The translations under genes and the position numbers were made by a program. Shown piece by piece: positions 7,609 through 15,373 of a stretch of 43,334 nucleotides of DNA. The notes beneath the pieces are model-generated. The model made no database searches. It saw only the letters and a list, made by a program, of their open reading frames with translations, and was not told the DNA's origin. Position 1 is the stretch's first letter; each line of letters begins with the position of its first letter. Source of the stretch: a bacterium (GTDB lineage Bacteria > Calescibacteriota > Calescibacteriia > Calescibacteriales > Calescibacteriaceae); NCBI GenBank assembly GCA_030550715.1, contig JAUQOU010000014.1, forward strand, positions 1 to 43,334, given 5' to 3'.

Positions 7609-8088
7609 ATGCAGTTCAATTCCAAAATTTTCGGTCAGATTGAGATAAATCCAGATGAGGTCTTTTTCTTCCCGAGTGGTTTAATAGGTTTCCCTGAAGA
7701 GAAAAAATTCTTCTTGCTGAAAGTTGTGAGTGATAATTTGTCTTTCCCGCTTGAAATCCTTCACTCTTTTGAAAATCCGAACCTTGCTTTTTTTGTTACT
7801 GACCCATCTTTTATAGTCCATAACTATTCTATTCTCTCTTCTCCCGAGGAAGTAAAAGATATAGAGGTTCAAGATGTTGCAGATGTTGCTGTTAGAGTTA
7901 TTTTGAGATGTGAGAATGGGAAGTTTTTTGCAAACCTTCTTGCACCAATAATCATAAACGCAAGGAACAAAAAAGGAAAGCATCTTATACTTGAAGGTCC
8001 CGAAGAACTTTTAGATGTCGAACTTTTGCTCAAGAGAGATGAAAGTTCACCTAAAAAATCGCAGGAACATATATATCATAATAAGTGA
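7609..8088 (+). CDS. fliW: flagellar assembly factor FliW
   Basis: A 159-residue protein with the FliW pattern: a FFFPSGLIGFPEEKKF turn near 20-35, FPLEILHSFENPNLAFFVTDPS (about 46-68), and the late ANLLAPIIINARNKKGKHLIL block. In Bacillus and relatives FliW binds flagellin and CsrA, freeing flagellin translation from CsrA repression. Its neighbours fit: a glycosyltransferase-TPR gene with start overlapping this stop, then a flagellin-like gene. csrA, the usual direct neighbour, is absent here. No Shine-Dalgarno is obvious before the ATG. Confidence 0.9.
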   Translation: MQFNSKIFGQIEINPDEVFFFPSGLIGFPEEKKFFLLKVVSDNLSFPLEILHSFENPNLAFFVTDPSFIVHNYSILSSPEEVKDIEVQDVADVAVRVILRCENGKFFANLLAPIIINARNKKGKHLILEGPEELLDVELLLKRDESSPKKSQEHIYHNK

Positions 8089-8105
8089 AGGAGGTTGAGA
8101 AAAGT

Positions 8106-9836
8106 ATGGCTAAATCATCAAAAGGAAACACAATAAGTGTTTGTATTATAGCAAGGAATGAGGAGAAAAACATTCCGAATGTTCTTTCGTGTGCTAAAAA
8201 ATTTGCAGATGAGATAATAGTTGTTGATACTGGTAGCAGTGATAGAACACCCGAGATAGCTCGTGAGTTTGGAGCGAAGGTTTATTTTTTCCAGTGGTGT
8301 GATGACTTTTCTGCTGCAAGGAACGAATCTTTGAAACACGCGACTTGTGATTGGATAATGTGGCTTGATGCAGATGATGTTATAGACGATTTCAACATAG
8401 AGAAAATAATAGAGCTGAAAAAGAACCTGCCACCAACAAAAGATTCCGCTTACTACTTCCTCATAGAAAGCAAAATTATAGAAAGCAAAGATTCTCCGAG
8501 CAGAAATGACTCGTGGTATTGGTATCAGTTGAGATTATTCCCACGACACGAAGAAATAAAATTTGAAGGAAGAATTCACGAGCAGGTTATCTTCTCAATA
8601 GAAAAGCTCAAGATAAAACAAAAATACACAACAATAAAAATAACTCATACGGGTTATCACGATCCAGAAAGATTGCAACAAAAGATGCAGAGAAATATCC
8701 GACTTCTTGAGGAAGAAGAAAAGACAAATCCTTCTTTTTGGATAAAAAGATACCTTGCTTTTTCATACGCAAAGATGGGGAGAACAGAAGATGCTTTGAG
8801 GAAACTTGATGAAGCTCTATCACTTATTCCTCAGAACGCTTATATGTGGCTCTATGACCTTCACATGTTAGGTGTTGAAATAAGGAGATTTATTGGTGAT
8901 TGGGATAAAGTTCTTTATCATCTTGAAGAGGCGGAGAAAGTGAGACCGGACGAGGGGGCTTTGAATTTAGCAAAATCGGAGGTCTTTTTCGTCAAAGGTG
9001 AATTTGAAAAGGCACTTGATGAGCTTGAAAAGGCAAGGAAAAAAGGTTTTCTCGTATCTCTTATTCCGATATCTCCCGATTCCTTGAAGAGAAAATATTT
9101 TATGGGTAAAGCAAGGGTTCTTTATCATCTCAAAAGATATAACGAATCTTTAAAAAGCTTTGAACAGCTTGCGAATATGTCTCCCGAATATATAATTGAG
9201 GTTCCGCAAGCTCTCGATGAGTTTGTAGATTGTGCGGGAAAATGTGAAAAGTGGGAGCTTATTTATGAGACGCTCAAAAAAATTGAAGATAAACTTGAAC
9301 CACATCATATCTCAAACCTCGCCTTCGCTTCCGAAAGATTAGGAAAAATAGAAGATGCAAAAAAATACTACGAGAAAGCATATAGTATGATGAAGGACGA
9401 AAATCCTGATATTTTGTTCAACTATGCCCATTTTGAATTTATGTACGGAAACGATTTTTCAAAGACCATCGACCTTTTCAAAAGATACCTTGAAGTTATA
9501 CAACCTACCAGAGAAAATTCGTTGTATATCTTAACTGCTCTCACTGCTCTTGCGAATATATTTTTGAAACTCGGGGAGATAAAATTTTCTGTTGAACTTC
9601 TATCTACCGCATGTGAGATTTCCGGTGTAAAGGTTGTTGCCGATTCTTTTTCCGACTTATCTTATGCTTGGATTAAAATATCAGAGAAATTCTCAAACAA
9701 GTTTTTAAAGACCGTTGCTTTGCAGAATGCGACACTACTTCTTAATCTATCGCCAGAAAAAGAAAACGATAAAAAAGTTTATGATAAAATAGTTTCAGAA
9801 ATAGAAAAAATAACTTCTCAGGTGATTCCGCAGTGA
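8106..9836 (+). CDS. family 2 glycosyltransferase with TPR repeats
   Basis: A 576-residue two-part protein. Residues 9-200 are a GT-A family 2 glycosyltransferase: SVCIIARNEEKNI, the IVVDTGSSDRT loop (39-49), and a D-x-D nucleotide-sugar/metal motif (WLDADD, Asp88 and Asp90). From about 205 onward the protein is built of TPR-like helical pairs. Proteins with this layout are common in firmicutes and thermophiles. Its position between fliW and a flagellin-like gene, with tight coupling on both sides, suggests flagellin glycosylation, but that is inference. I chose ATG 8106 because AAGGAGGT (8089-8096) lies 9 nt upstream. The stop overlaps the next start by 4 nt (GTGA). Confidence 0.88.
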   Translation: MAKSSKGNTISVCIIARNEEKNIPNVLSCAKKFADEIIVVDTGSSDRTPEIAREFGAKVYFFQWCDDFSAARNESLKHATCDWIMWLDADDVIDDFNIEKIIELKKNLPPTKDSAYYFLIESKIIESKDSPSRNDSWYWYQLRLFPRHEEIKFEGRIHEQVIFSIEKLKIKQKYTTIKITHTGYHDPERLQQKMQRNIRLLEEEEKTNPSFWIKRYLAFSYAKMGRTEDALRKLDEALSLIPQNAYMWLYDLHMLGVEIRRFIGDWDKVLYHLEEAEKVRPDEGALNLAKSEVFFVKGEFEKALDELEKARKKGFLVSLIPISPDSLKRKYFMGKARVLYHLKRYNESLKSFEQLANMSPEYIIEVPQALDEFVDCAGKCEKWELIYETLKKIEDKLEPHHISNLAFASERLGKIEDAKKYYEKAYSMMKDENPDILFNYAHFEFMYGNDFSKTIDLFKRYLEVIQPTRENSLYILTALTALANIFLKLGEIKFSVELLSTACEISGVKVVADSFSDLSYAWIKISEKFSNKFLKTVALQNATLLLNLSPEKENDKKVYDKIVSEIEKITSQVIPQ

Positions 9837-10939
9837 AGGTTTCAAAAACAATATCTTTTTTTATACTGAACGAAGTCCGTAAAAATGTATCAGATATTCA
9901 ATCTGTTTCCAAAAGAATATCGTCAGGGAGAATAAATAAGGGTGACTCTCCTACCTCTACTGCTCTTGCAAACTCGGTTTCTCTGCGTGTTCAGACGCTT
10001 GATTTTATATCACAGCACATTACTGAAAATGTTTCAGTCCTTCAAAAATATGAGGAACTTTTGAATCAGGTCTCAAATTATGTCCAGAAACTCAAAATGA
10101 TTTCTGATAGAGCGAGCTTATCTTCAGATAATCAGGAGTTTCAGGAGCTCGAAAAAGCATATAAAGAAAATCTCTCATCTCTTGATCAGCTCGTGAAGAC
10201 AACAACTATTTTTTCAAAAGTTCTTGGGAGAGGTGGATTTTCTAACTCTGTTATTTCTGTTGAGGTTGTCAGTGGCGATTTCGCCTTCAAAAAAACAGAT
10301 TTCAACCTATCGGGGCTTAACTTCTTACGCTTTGGGATAAAACAGTATCAGAGTTTTCACATCCAATTTGATAGAGTTGGAGATAACTTTCAAGCTACTT
10401 TACTTTTAGATGGCTCTCCCGTTTTTACAGAAAATAAGGAGATTATCGGGAAACCATCAGATATGCCATTTATAGTTGATTTTGAAGAACTAGGAGTGAG
10501 TATAAGAGTTCAAGGTAAAGGAGATTTTTCTGTTAAGGTTGAAGGGAAGGCAGATCCGCAACTTATAGTTTTCGGAGATGGTCAAAACGATGAAGAAAGA
10601 TTTTTCATACCTTCTCTTGAACCTGGTCAGCTTGGAATACCTTCTGACTTTGAGGAAGGTGCCGATATGGTATCTCAAAAGCTTGAAGTTGTCTTCAAAA
10701 ACTTATCTGATATAAGGGGATTTATTGGGCAGAAGATCGCAAAGCTCTCTCAAAGAAATGATTTAGGAGATATAATAAAGTCAAAACTCAAAATTCTTCA
10801 GGGGAATTACGAAGATACAGATATGACTTCTGATGCTGTGATTTTGAACTTGAAACAGGTTATTTTGAACTCAGATATTTCTTCGCTTCGGAGAGCTATT
10901 TCTTTTATGAATCTTGTACTTGATATGTTGAGAAGGTGA
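9833..10939 (+). CDS. divergent flagellin / FlgL-like protein
   Basis: A 368-residue protein with flagellin-type ends. The N-terminal coiled segment has SKRISSGRINKGDSPTSTAL, which matches the R-x-S-S-G-x-R-I-x-x-x-x-D-D region of D0/D1. The C-terminal segment has YEDTDMTSDAVILNLKQVIL, matching the DTDMA...L...I pattern of flagellin C. The middle (about 140-290) is a beta-rich region of its own. The C-terminus lacks the classic QAN...L-x-L-L-Q ending and reads MNLVLDMLRR. It could be a hook-filament junction protein (FlgL) or a minor flagellin. It starts with GTG overlapping the TGA of the glycosyltransferase gene, implying translational coupling. Confidence 0.75.
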   Translation: MKVSKTISFFILNEVRKNVSDIQSVSKRISSGRINKGDSPTSTALANSVSLRVQTLDFISQHITENVSVLQKYEELLNQVSNYVQKLKMISDRASLSSDNQEFQELEKAYKENLSSLDQLVKTTTIFSKVLGRGGFSNSVISVEVVSGDFAFKKTDFNLSGLNFLRFGIKQYQSFHIQFDRVGDNFQATLLLDGSPVFTENKEIIGKPSDMPFIVDFEELGVSIRVQGKGDFSVKVEGKADPQLIVFGDGQNDEERFFIPSLEPGQLGIPSDFEEGADMVSQKLEVVFKNLSDIRGFIGQKIAKLSQRNDLGDIIKSKLKILQGNYEDTDMTSDAVILNLKQVILNSDISSLRRAISFMNLVLDMLRR

Positions 10940-11041
10940 TTTTTTCAACTTCTGGGAGAAAAATTTTTTACTTCCATAAGCGGTTTTGATTTCTTTTTGA
11001 ATAAACTCATTTTTATCTTATTTTCAGAAATATTTAATGAA

Positions 11042-12859
11042 ATGTTTTTTACATTAAAGCTCGGACAGTTTTTGTTGTTTTCCGCACTTTTGAATTCTCT
11101 TTTTGGGCTACTGATTTCTTTCAAAGCAAAGGATAAAAAATTACTTTCGGGTTTGAATAAACTTTCTCTTCTTCTTATATTTATGGCTTGTTTTGTCCTT
11201 GTCGTATCTCTTGTGAATGGACATTACTTTGTAAAATTCGTTTCATCTCACTCAAATTCTCATCTTCCGCTTATTTATAAGATAACCGCTTTGTGGGGTG
11301 GGCAAGAGGGTTCTATTCTCTTCTGGTCATTTTTACTATCTTTACAGCTTTCTATATGCGATATGAAAACCAATCTCTCTTATACTATTGGCTTTTTTAC
11401 TCTGAGTTTTTTTCTTCTTCTCGCAAATTTCATCTCTCCTGCTTTTTCATTTCTTTATCCTCCTCCGGAAGACGGGAGGGAGCTAAATCCTCTTTTACAG
11501 CATTTCGGTATGGTTTTGCATCCCGTTTTTCTTTATATGGGACTTACAGGTACGGTCTTGCCATTTTCTCTTTATATCGGAAAGATTTTCGATCCGGGTC
11601 AGAATATAAATTACAGAAAGTGGGCGGTTTTCAACTGGGCTTGGCTGACCGCTGGTATAATAATAGGTGGTTGGTGGGCTTATTCTGAACTCGGCTGGGG
11701 AGGATATTGGGCTTGGGACCCAGTTGAGAATGCTTCTTTTATACCATGGCTTACTCTCACCGCATTCTTGCACATCTCTATGATGGAAGATAAATTCAGG
11801 GTTCTGCGTGGTTTCAGCTTGATTCTCATCTCTATCACCTTCATTATGGCTATGACAGGAACCTTTCTTGTTCGCTCAGGTGTTTTCATATCTGTTCATT
11901 CTTTTTTACAAAACCCCGAGCTTGGTGTCTCTTTCCTTATATTCATCTCTGTTTTAGTTGTTATTATTTCTTATATTTTCTTTGCAAATTCAGATAAATT
12001 GAGAAAGCAATTTTCTTTGAAGTTCTTCTCTCGGGAGTTTTTCATTATTTTGGGGTCAGTGATTTTGATTTCTATGTGGGTTGGCGTCTTTGTGGGAACT
12101 ATTTTTCCTGTGATTTACGAATCAATTACGGGAGACAAGATAAGTTTTGGAAAGCCATTTTTCAACAAAATCTTTGCTCCTCTCTCTCTTTTTCTTATAA
12201 TAGTTATGGGATTTGGTCAGTATTTGTCATGGGGAGACAGCAGGTATAAGCTGAAATTTTTTATAGCTCCTTTTTTTCTCTCTTTTGTAGTAGGAGCTAT
12301 CGCGTATTTTAAATTCGGCTTTGGTATAGCGATAGGATTACTTTCAATATCGTTTGGTGTCTTCGTTATTTTCTTTGAATGGATAAAAGATGGGGTGAGG
12401 ATGGGACGACTCTTCCCTCTTCTTGCTCATCTTGGCTTTTTTATAATGAGCTTGGGCATCCTTTTTTCACAAGTCCTATACAAAGAAGGAGAATTTGCTC
12501 TTTTGCCAGAAGATGAGATAACTTTTTACGAATACAAGATAAAGCTTCTTGGTCTTGAAAGTGTAAGAGGCCCTAACTGGGAAGCAATAAGAGCAAATTT
12601 TGAGGTTTCTGACAACTCCCGTAAGTTCAAGATAAGCTCAGAAAAAAGAATGTATCTTACATGGGATGAGCCGACGACAGAGGCAGGAATAAAATGGGGA
12701 ATACTCAAAGATTTCTACATCGTCTTTGTCAAGGTTGAAAACAACAAGGTCTTCGTGAAAATATGGGATAATCCTCTTACTTCTTTTATATGGATTGGTG
12801 CCTTTATAATGTTTGTTGCAGGTATTGGAAAATTTTTGAAGAAAACTTTCTTTGATTGA
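11042..12859 (+). CDS. ccmF: cytochrome c-type biogenesis protein CcmF
   Basis: Heme lyase subunit of the system I cytochrome c maturation machine; an inner-membrane protein that, with CcmH, ligates heme to CXXCH apocytochromes. About 605 residues with many membrane helices. The periplasmic tryptophan-rich WWD heme-handling motif is clear (WGGYWAWDPVENASFIPW), preceded by GGWWAYSELG. An early WGGQEGSILFW and the HPVFLYMG segment with its conserved His are also present. I place the start at ATG 11042, where MFFTLKLGQFLLF matches how CcmF proteins normally begin; a TTG at 10997 would add 15 residues. No ribosome site precedes either. ccmABCDEG are not in the window; ccmH lies 2.5 kb downstream. 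Confidence 0.95.
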   Translation: MFFTLKLGQFLLFSALLNSLFGLLISFKAKDKKLLSGLNKLSLLLIFMACFVLVVSLVNGHYFVKFVSSHSNSHLPLIYKITALWGGQEGSILFWSFLLSLQLSICDMKTNLSYTIGFFTLSFFLLLANFISPAFSFLYPPPEDGRELNPLLQHFGMVLHPVFLYMGLTGTVLPFSLYIGKIFDPGQNINYRKWAVFNWAWLTAGIIIGGWWAYSELGWGGYWAWDPVENASFIPWLTLTAFLHISMMEDKFRVLRGFSLILISITFIMAMTGTFLVRSGVFISVHSFLQNPELGVSFLIFISVLVVIISYIFFANSDKLRKQFSLKFFSREFFIILGSVILISMWVGVFVGTIFPVIYESITGDKISFGKPFFNKIFAPLSLFLIIVMGFGQYLSWGDSRYKLKFFIAPFFLSFVVGAIAYFKFGFGIAIGLLSISFGVFVIFFEWIKDGVRMGRLFPLLAHLGFFIMSLGILFSQVLYKEGEFALLPEDEITFYEYKIKLLGLESVRGPNWEAIRANFEVSDNSRKFKISSEKRMYLTWDEPTTEAGIKWGILKDFYIVFVKVENNKVFVKIWDNPLTSFIWIGAFIMFVAGIGKFLKKTFFD

Positions 12860-12884
12860 ACTTCTCAATTTCTTCCGAAAATTT

Positions 12885-12890
12885 TAAATT
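12885..12890 (+). promoter_or_regulatory. Putative leaderless -10 box of the cyclase-RDD gene
   Basis: TAAATT ends 8 nt before ATG 12899, with no Shine-Dalgarno between. Confidence 0.4.
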
Positions 12891-12898
12891 ATTGATTG

Positions 12899-14050
12899 AT
12901 GAACAAGGAAGCGAAGAAGGGCGAAATTTATTATCTGCTTCTTATTGATATTGAAGGTTTTACTTCTTTTTCTTCTTCTGCAAAGCCAGAGGTTGTCTCA
13001 AAAACAGTTGCAGATTTTGAAGATAAAGTTAAGGAACTCTGCGAAAAATTTTCAGGAGAGGTCGTGAAATTTTTGGGTGATGGCGCTATAATTGTTTTCA
13101 GGTCATCAGAAGATGCTCTTGAAGTGGGAAAGAGAATAACCTCTTTTAGTTTTGGCGGTCTGAAAATCCGCGCTTTTTTACATGTTGGTGATGTGATACT
13201 TTCAGAAGATAGAAAAGATGTTTTCGGGTTCCATGTGAATTTTGCTTTCAGAATGCTTGACACCATAAAAGGAGGATTTTTAGGCATTTCAGAGCCGGTC
13301 TTTCACATCATAACTCGGGGAAAAGAGAATTTCAAAGCAACACCGCTTTTGAGCGTCAAGGGAGTTGAACACCCTGTAAAAATATTCGTAAATGGCAAAA
13401 GTTCTATTTCAGAAACAGAAGATGTGAAACTTCACTTTGTTTCTGCCCCTTTATGGCGAAGAGCTCTGGCGTTCTATCTTGATATACTTATCTTCGCAAG
13501 TAGCTTCGGAATACTCTCAGGATTACTCATAGGCAAATTCATTCCCGACCTTACATATAAACTCAGTAGTAAAAGCTTAGAAAAATTGGAACAAGGAAAT
13601 GAGTCCGCTTATAGGCAACAAGACGAAGAAGAAAGAATTCTTGGAATAAAAACGCCGATTGTTGAGCTTGAGGGTAAAAAGGGCAGAGTAAAGCTTGGCA
13701 CAGCTGTGGGACAAGTTGAAGCCGAGCCTGGCAAAATAAAATTCCTCATAGGTGGAAAGGAAATTTCAATATCTTATGTGCATCTTGGCGGAATTCAACT
13801 CATTTTCTTTTCTCTTTATCTTGGTCTCTTTTGGTTTTTCTGGAAGGGCAAAACACCAGGGGGTTGGCTCCTTGGTATAAAAGTTCAGAGAGCAGACGGT
13901 TCCCCACTTGACCTTGGGACTTCTCTCCTTCGCTCATTTTTGACGACAATATTTTTCATATTTTTGGGTTTAGGAGCGATAATACCTTTTTTAATAAGAG
14001 GAAAAACCGGTCAAGATATTTTAGCAAGGACACGAGTTATTATGGATTGA
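12899..14050 (+). CDS. class III nucleotidyl cyclase fused to an RDD membrane domain
   Basis: A 383-residue fusion. Residues 10-165 are a class III adenylyl/guanylyl cyclase domain. Metal aspartates are Asp17 (DIEGFTSF) and Asp61 (KFLGDG), 44 apart as in canonical enzymes. Lys57 and Asp107, the adenine-selecting pair, and Asn114 and Arg118, the N-x3-R transition-state pair, are all in place, so an active homodimeric adenylyl cyclase is predicted. Residues about 184-380 form an RDD-type membrane domain: RRALAFYLDILIF (basic residues 187/188, Asp195), a hydrophilic loop (about 227-290), then the GKTPGGWLLGIKVQRADG segment and a final helix. The start is ATG 12899, with TAAATT 8 nt upstream. The combination of cyclase and RDD domain is unusual; RDD proteins are thought to act in transport or ion homeostasis. 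Confidence 0.85.
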   Translation: MNKEAKKGEIYYLLLIDIEGFTSFSSSAKPEVVSKTVADFEDKVKELCEKFSGEVVKFLGDGAIIVFRSSEDALEVGKRITSFSFGGLKIRAFLHVGDVILSEDRKDVFGFHVNFAFRMLDTIKGGFLGISEPVFHIITRGKENFKATPLLSVKGVEHPVKIFVNGKSSISETEDVKLHFVSAPLWRRALAFYLDILIFASSFGILSGLLIGKFIPDLTYKLSSKSLEKLEQGNESAYRQQDEEERILGIKTPIVELEGKKGRVKLGTAVGQVEAEPGKIKFLIGGKEISISYVHLGGIQLIFFSLYLGLFWFFWKGKTPGGWLLGIKVQRADGSPLDLGTSLLRSFLTTIFFIFLGLGAIIPFLIRGKTGQDILARTRVIMD

Positions 14051-14135
14051 GAGAGAAAAAATAAAATCCGGGAAAGTGGTTCAGTAAGTTTCAGAAATTA
14101 CACAAAATTGTGAGTTTCTATTTCACTATTTAGGT

Positions 14136-14924
14136 ATGGTTTTTCGTGAAGATGCTTTCTCCGGAAAGGTTGTTCTTGTGACTGGTGGAGGAACAGGTAT
14201 AGGAAAGGCGATAGCTACTGAATTTGCGAGGTGTGGTGCAGATGTAATCATAGCTTCAAGAAAAATTGATAACCTGTCAAAAACAGCAAAAGAGATAGAA
14301 TCCAAAACAGGCAGAAAAATCAGCTTTTATCAAGTCAATGTAAGACAGGAGGAATCTGTCAAAGCTCTCTTTGATTCAATATCAAAAGATAAGGGGAGAT
14401 TAGATATTCTGGTGAATAACGCCGGTGCGAATTTTCTTTCTCAATCTGAAGAGCTAACTTTGAAAGGATGGAATGCGATAATTGAGACGATACTCACGGG
14501 AACTTTTTTATGCTCAAAATACGCATGCCATATTATGAGAGAAAACAAAGACGGAGGGGTGATAATAAATATCGGAGCAACTACGGGGATTTTCGGCTCT
14601 CCATTTGCTCTTCCTTCTGCTACCGGAAAAGCTGGACTTGAAGGTCTGACAAAAACATTAGCAGCCGAATGGGGAAGGTATAAGATAAGAGTTAATCTGG
14701 TTGCTCCGGGGGTTGTGTGGACTGAGGGTTTTGTCAAAAATGTTGGAGTTACAGAGGATTTGAAGGAGAAGATAAGAAGAGATACACCGGGGGGAATTTT
14801 GGCTGAACCAGAAGATATAGCTTGGGCAGTTTTGTTTCTTGCATCTCCTGCTGCGAGAGCAATAAATGGTGTGACTTTGATAGTAGACGGAGGGCACTAC
14901 TTTGCCAAAGGATTTTCGCTCTGA
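14136..14924 (+). CDS. short-chain dehydrogenase, 2,4-dienoyl-CoA reductase-like
   Basis: A 262-residue classical SDR fold. The NADP-binding motif is TGGGTGIG (16-23), with Arg42 after the second strand favouring NADPH. NNAG is at 94-97 and Asn113 is conserved. The usual Y-x3-K is replaced: Lys165 is present but the Tyr position is Ser161 (SATGKAGLEGL). The motif S-A-x-x-K-A-G and the AAEWG..KIRVNLVAPG stretch match the 2,4-dienoyl-CoA reductase (DECR) type of SDR, which lacks the Tyr. This suggests reduction of unsaturated acyl-CoA, in keeping with the hydratase and Ccr-like genes further on. No Shine-Dalgarno is seen. Confidence 0.85.
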   Translation: MVFREDAFSGKVVLVTGGGTGIGKAIATEFARCGADVIIASRKIDNLSKTAKEIESKTGRKISFYQVNVRQEESVKALFDSISKDKGRLDILVNNAGANFLSQSEELTLKGWNAIIETILTGTFLCSKYACHIMRENKDGGVIINIGATTGIFGSPFALPSATGKAGLEGLTKTLAAEWGRYKIRVNLVAPGVVWTEGFVKNVGVTEDLKEKIRRDTPGGILAEPEDIAWAVLFLASPAARAINGVTLIVDGGHYFAKGFSL

Positions 14925-14964
14925 TATGATTTTGTGAAAGATACTGATTGCTTTTTGTGGTGAT

Positions 14965-14970
14965 TATAAT
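14965..14970 (+). promoter_or_regulatory. -10 box of the tmRNA gene
   Basis: A consensus TATAAT ends 9 nt before the mature 5' end of the tmRNA. The matching -35 (about TACTGA, 14942-14947, 17 nt spacer) is weak. Confidence 0.55.
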
Positions 14971-14979
14971 ATTTTTATT

Positions 14980-15352
14980 GGGGGTGAAAATGGGCTTTGA
15001 CGGTACCGAAAAGGAGGGCAGGGCTTCCCCGAAGTGCCCTGAAAAGGGGTGCGGGTCTTCTCCCGCCTTAAAGGGGAGAAAAAGGTTGCCGTTCCAGCTG
15101 CTAATGTTCTCCCCGCATAAATGGGGAGACGTTCTCGGATTCCTTTGCTCCTCGGGAACCGAGGGCGTGAACGAGAGGAGCTCTTCAAGATACCTCGTCC
15201 GCGGGTATCTTGAGAAATCAAAACGCGGACCCGGAGGTAAAATCCCTTGCGGAGGAGGGATTTATCTCCTAAACTATATCCTCCGCTACGCGGGGTAAAA
15301 CCCCTGCTTCTCCCGGTGCCGGACGGGGGTTCAAATCCCCCCACCTCCACCA
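14980..15352 (+). ncRNA. ssrA: transfer-messenger RNA (tmRNA, ssrA)
   Basis: A one-piece tmRNA of about 373 nt that rescues stalled ribosomes. The acceptor stem pairs GGGGGTG (14980-14986) with CACCTCC (15342-15348), followed by A and an encoded CCA (15350-15352). The 5' part has the typical GGGCTTTGACGG, and the T arm GGGGG-TTCAAAT-CCCCC is at 15325-15341. A tag frame ends at TAA 15118-15120; the predicted tag is AVPAANVLPA if the resume codon is GCC at 15088 (GTT at 15085 is the alternative). The stop codon lies in the loop of a 7-bp hairpin (15108-15114 with 15123-15129), the tmRNA helix 5 arrangement. Downstream GC-rich pseudoknots can be drawn, for example CAAGATACC/GGTATCTTG interleaved with GTCCGCG/CGCGGAC. 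Apparent reading frames here on both strands are artefacts of the RNA. Confidence 0.96.
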
Positions 15353-15373
15353 AAGACCAAAACTATCAGCCAG

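Noticed and set aside
10997-11041. TTG start for ccmF
   Set aside because: No ribosome site supports it, and the ATG at 11042 gives the N-terminus expected for CcmF.
14948-15353. Open frames of 116 aa (+) and 129 aa (-) over the tmRNA region
   Set aside because: They run across paired tmRNA elements, including the acceptor stem and T arm, and their protein sequences are Gly/Arg/Pro-rich without any family pattern.
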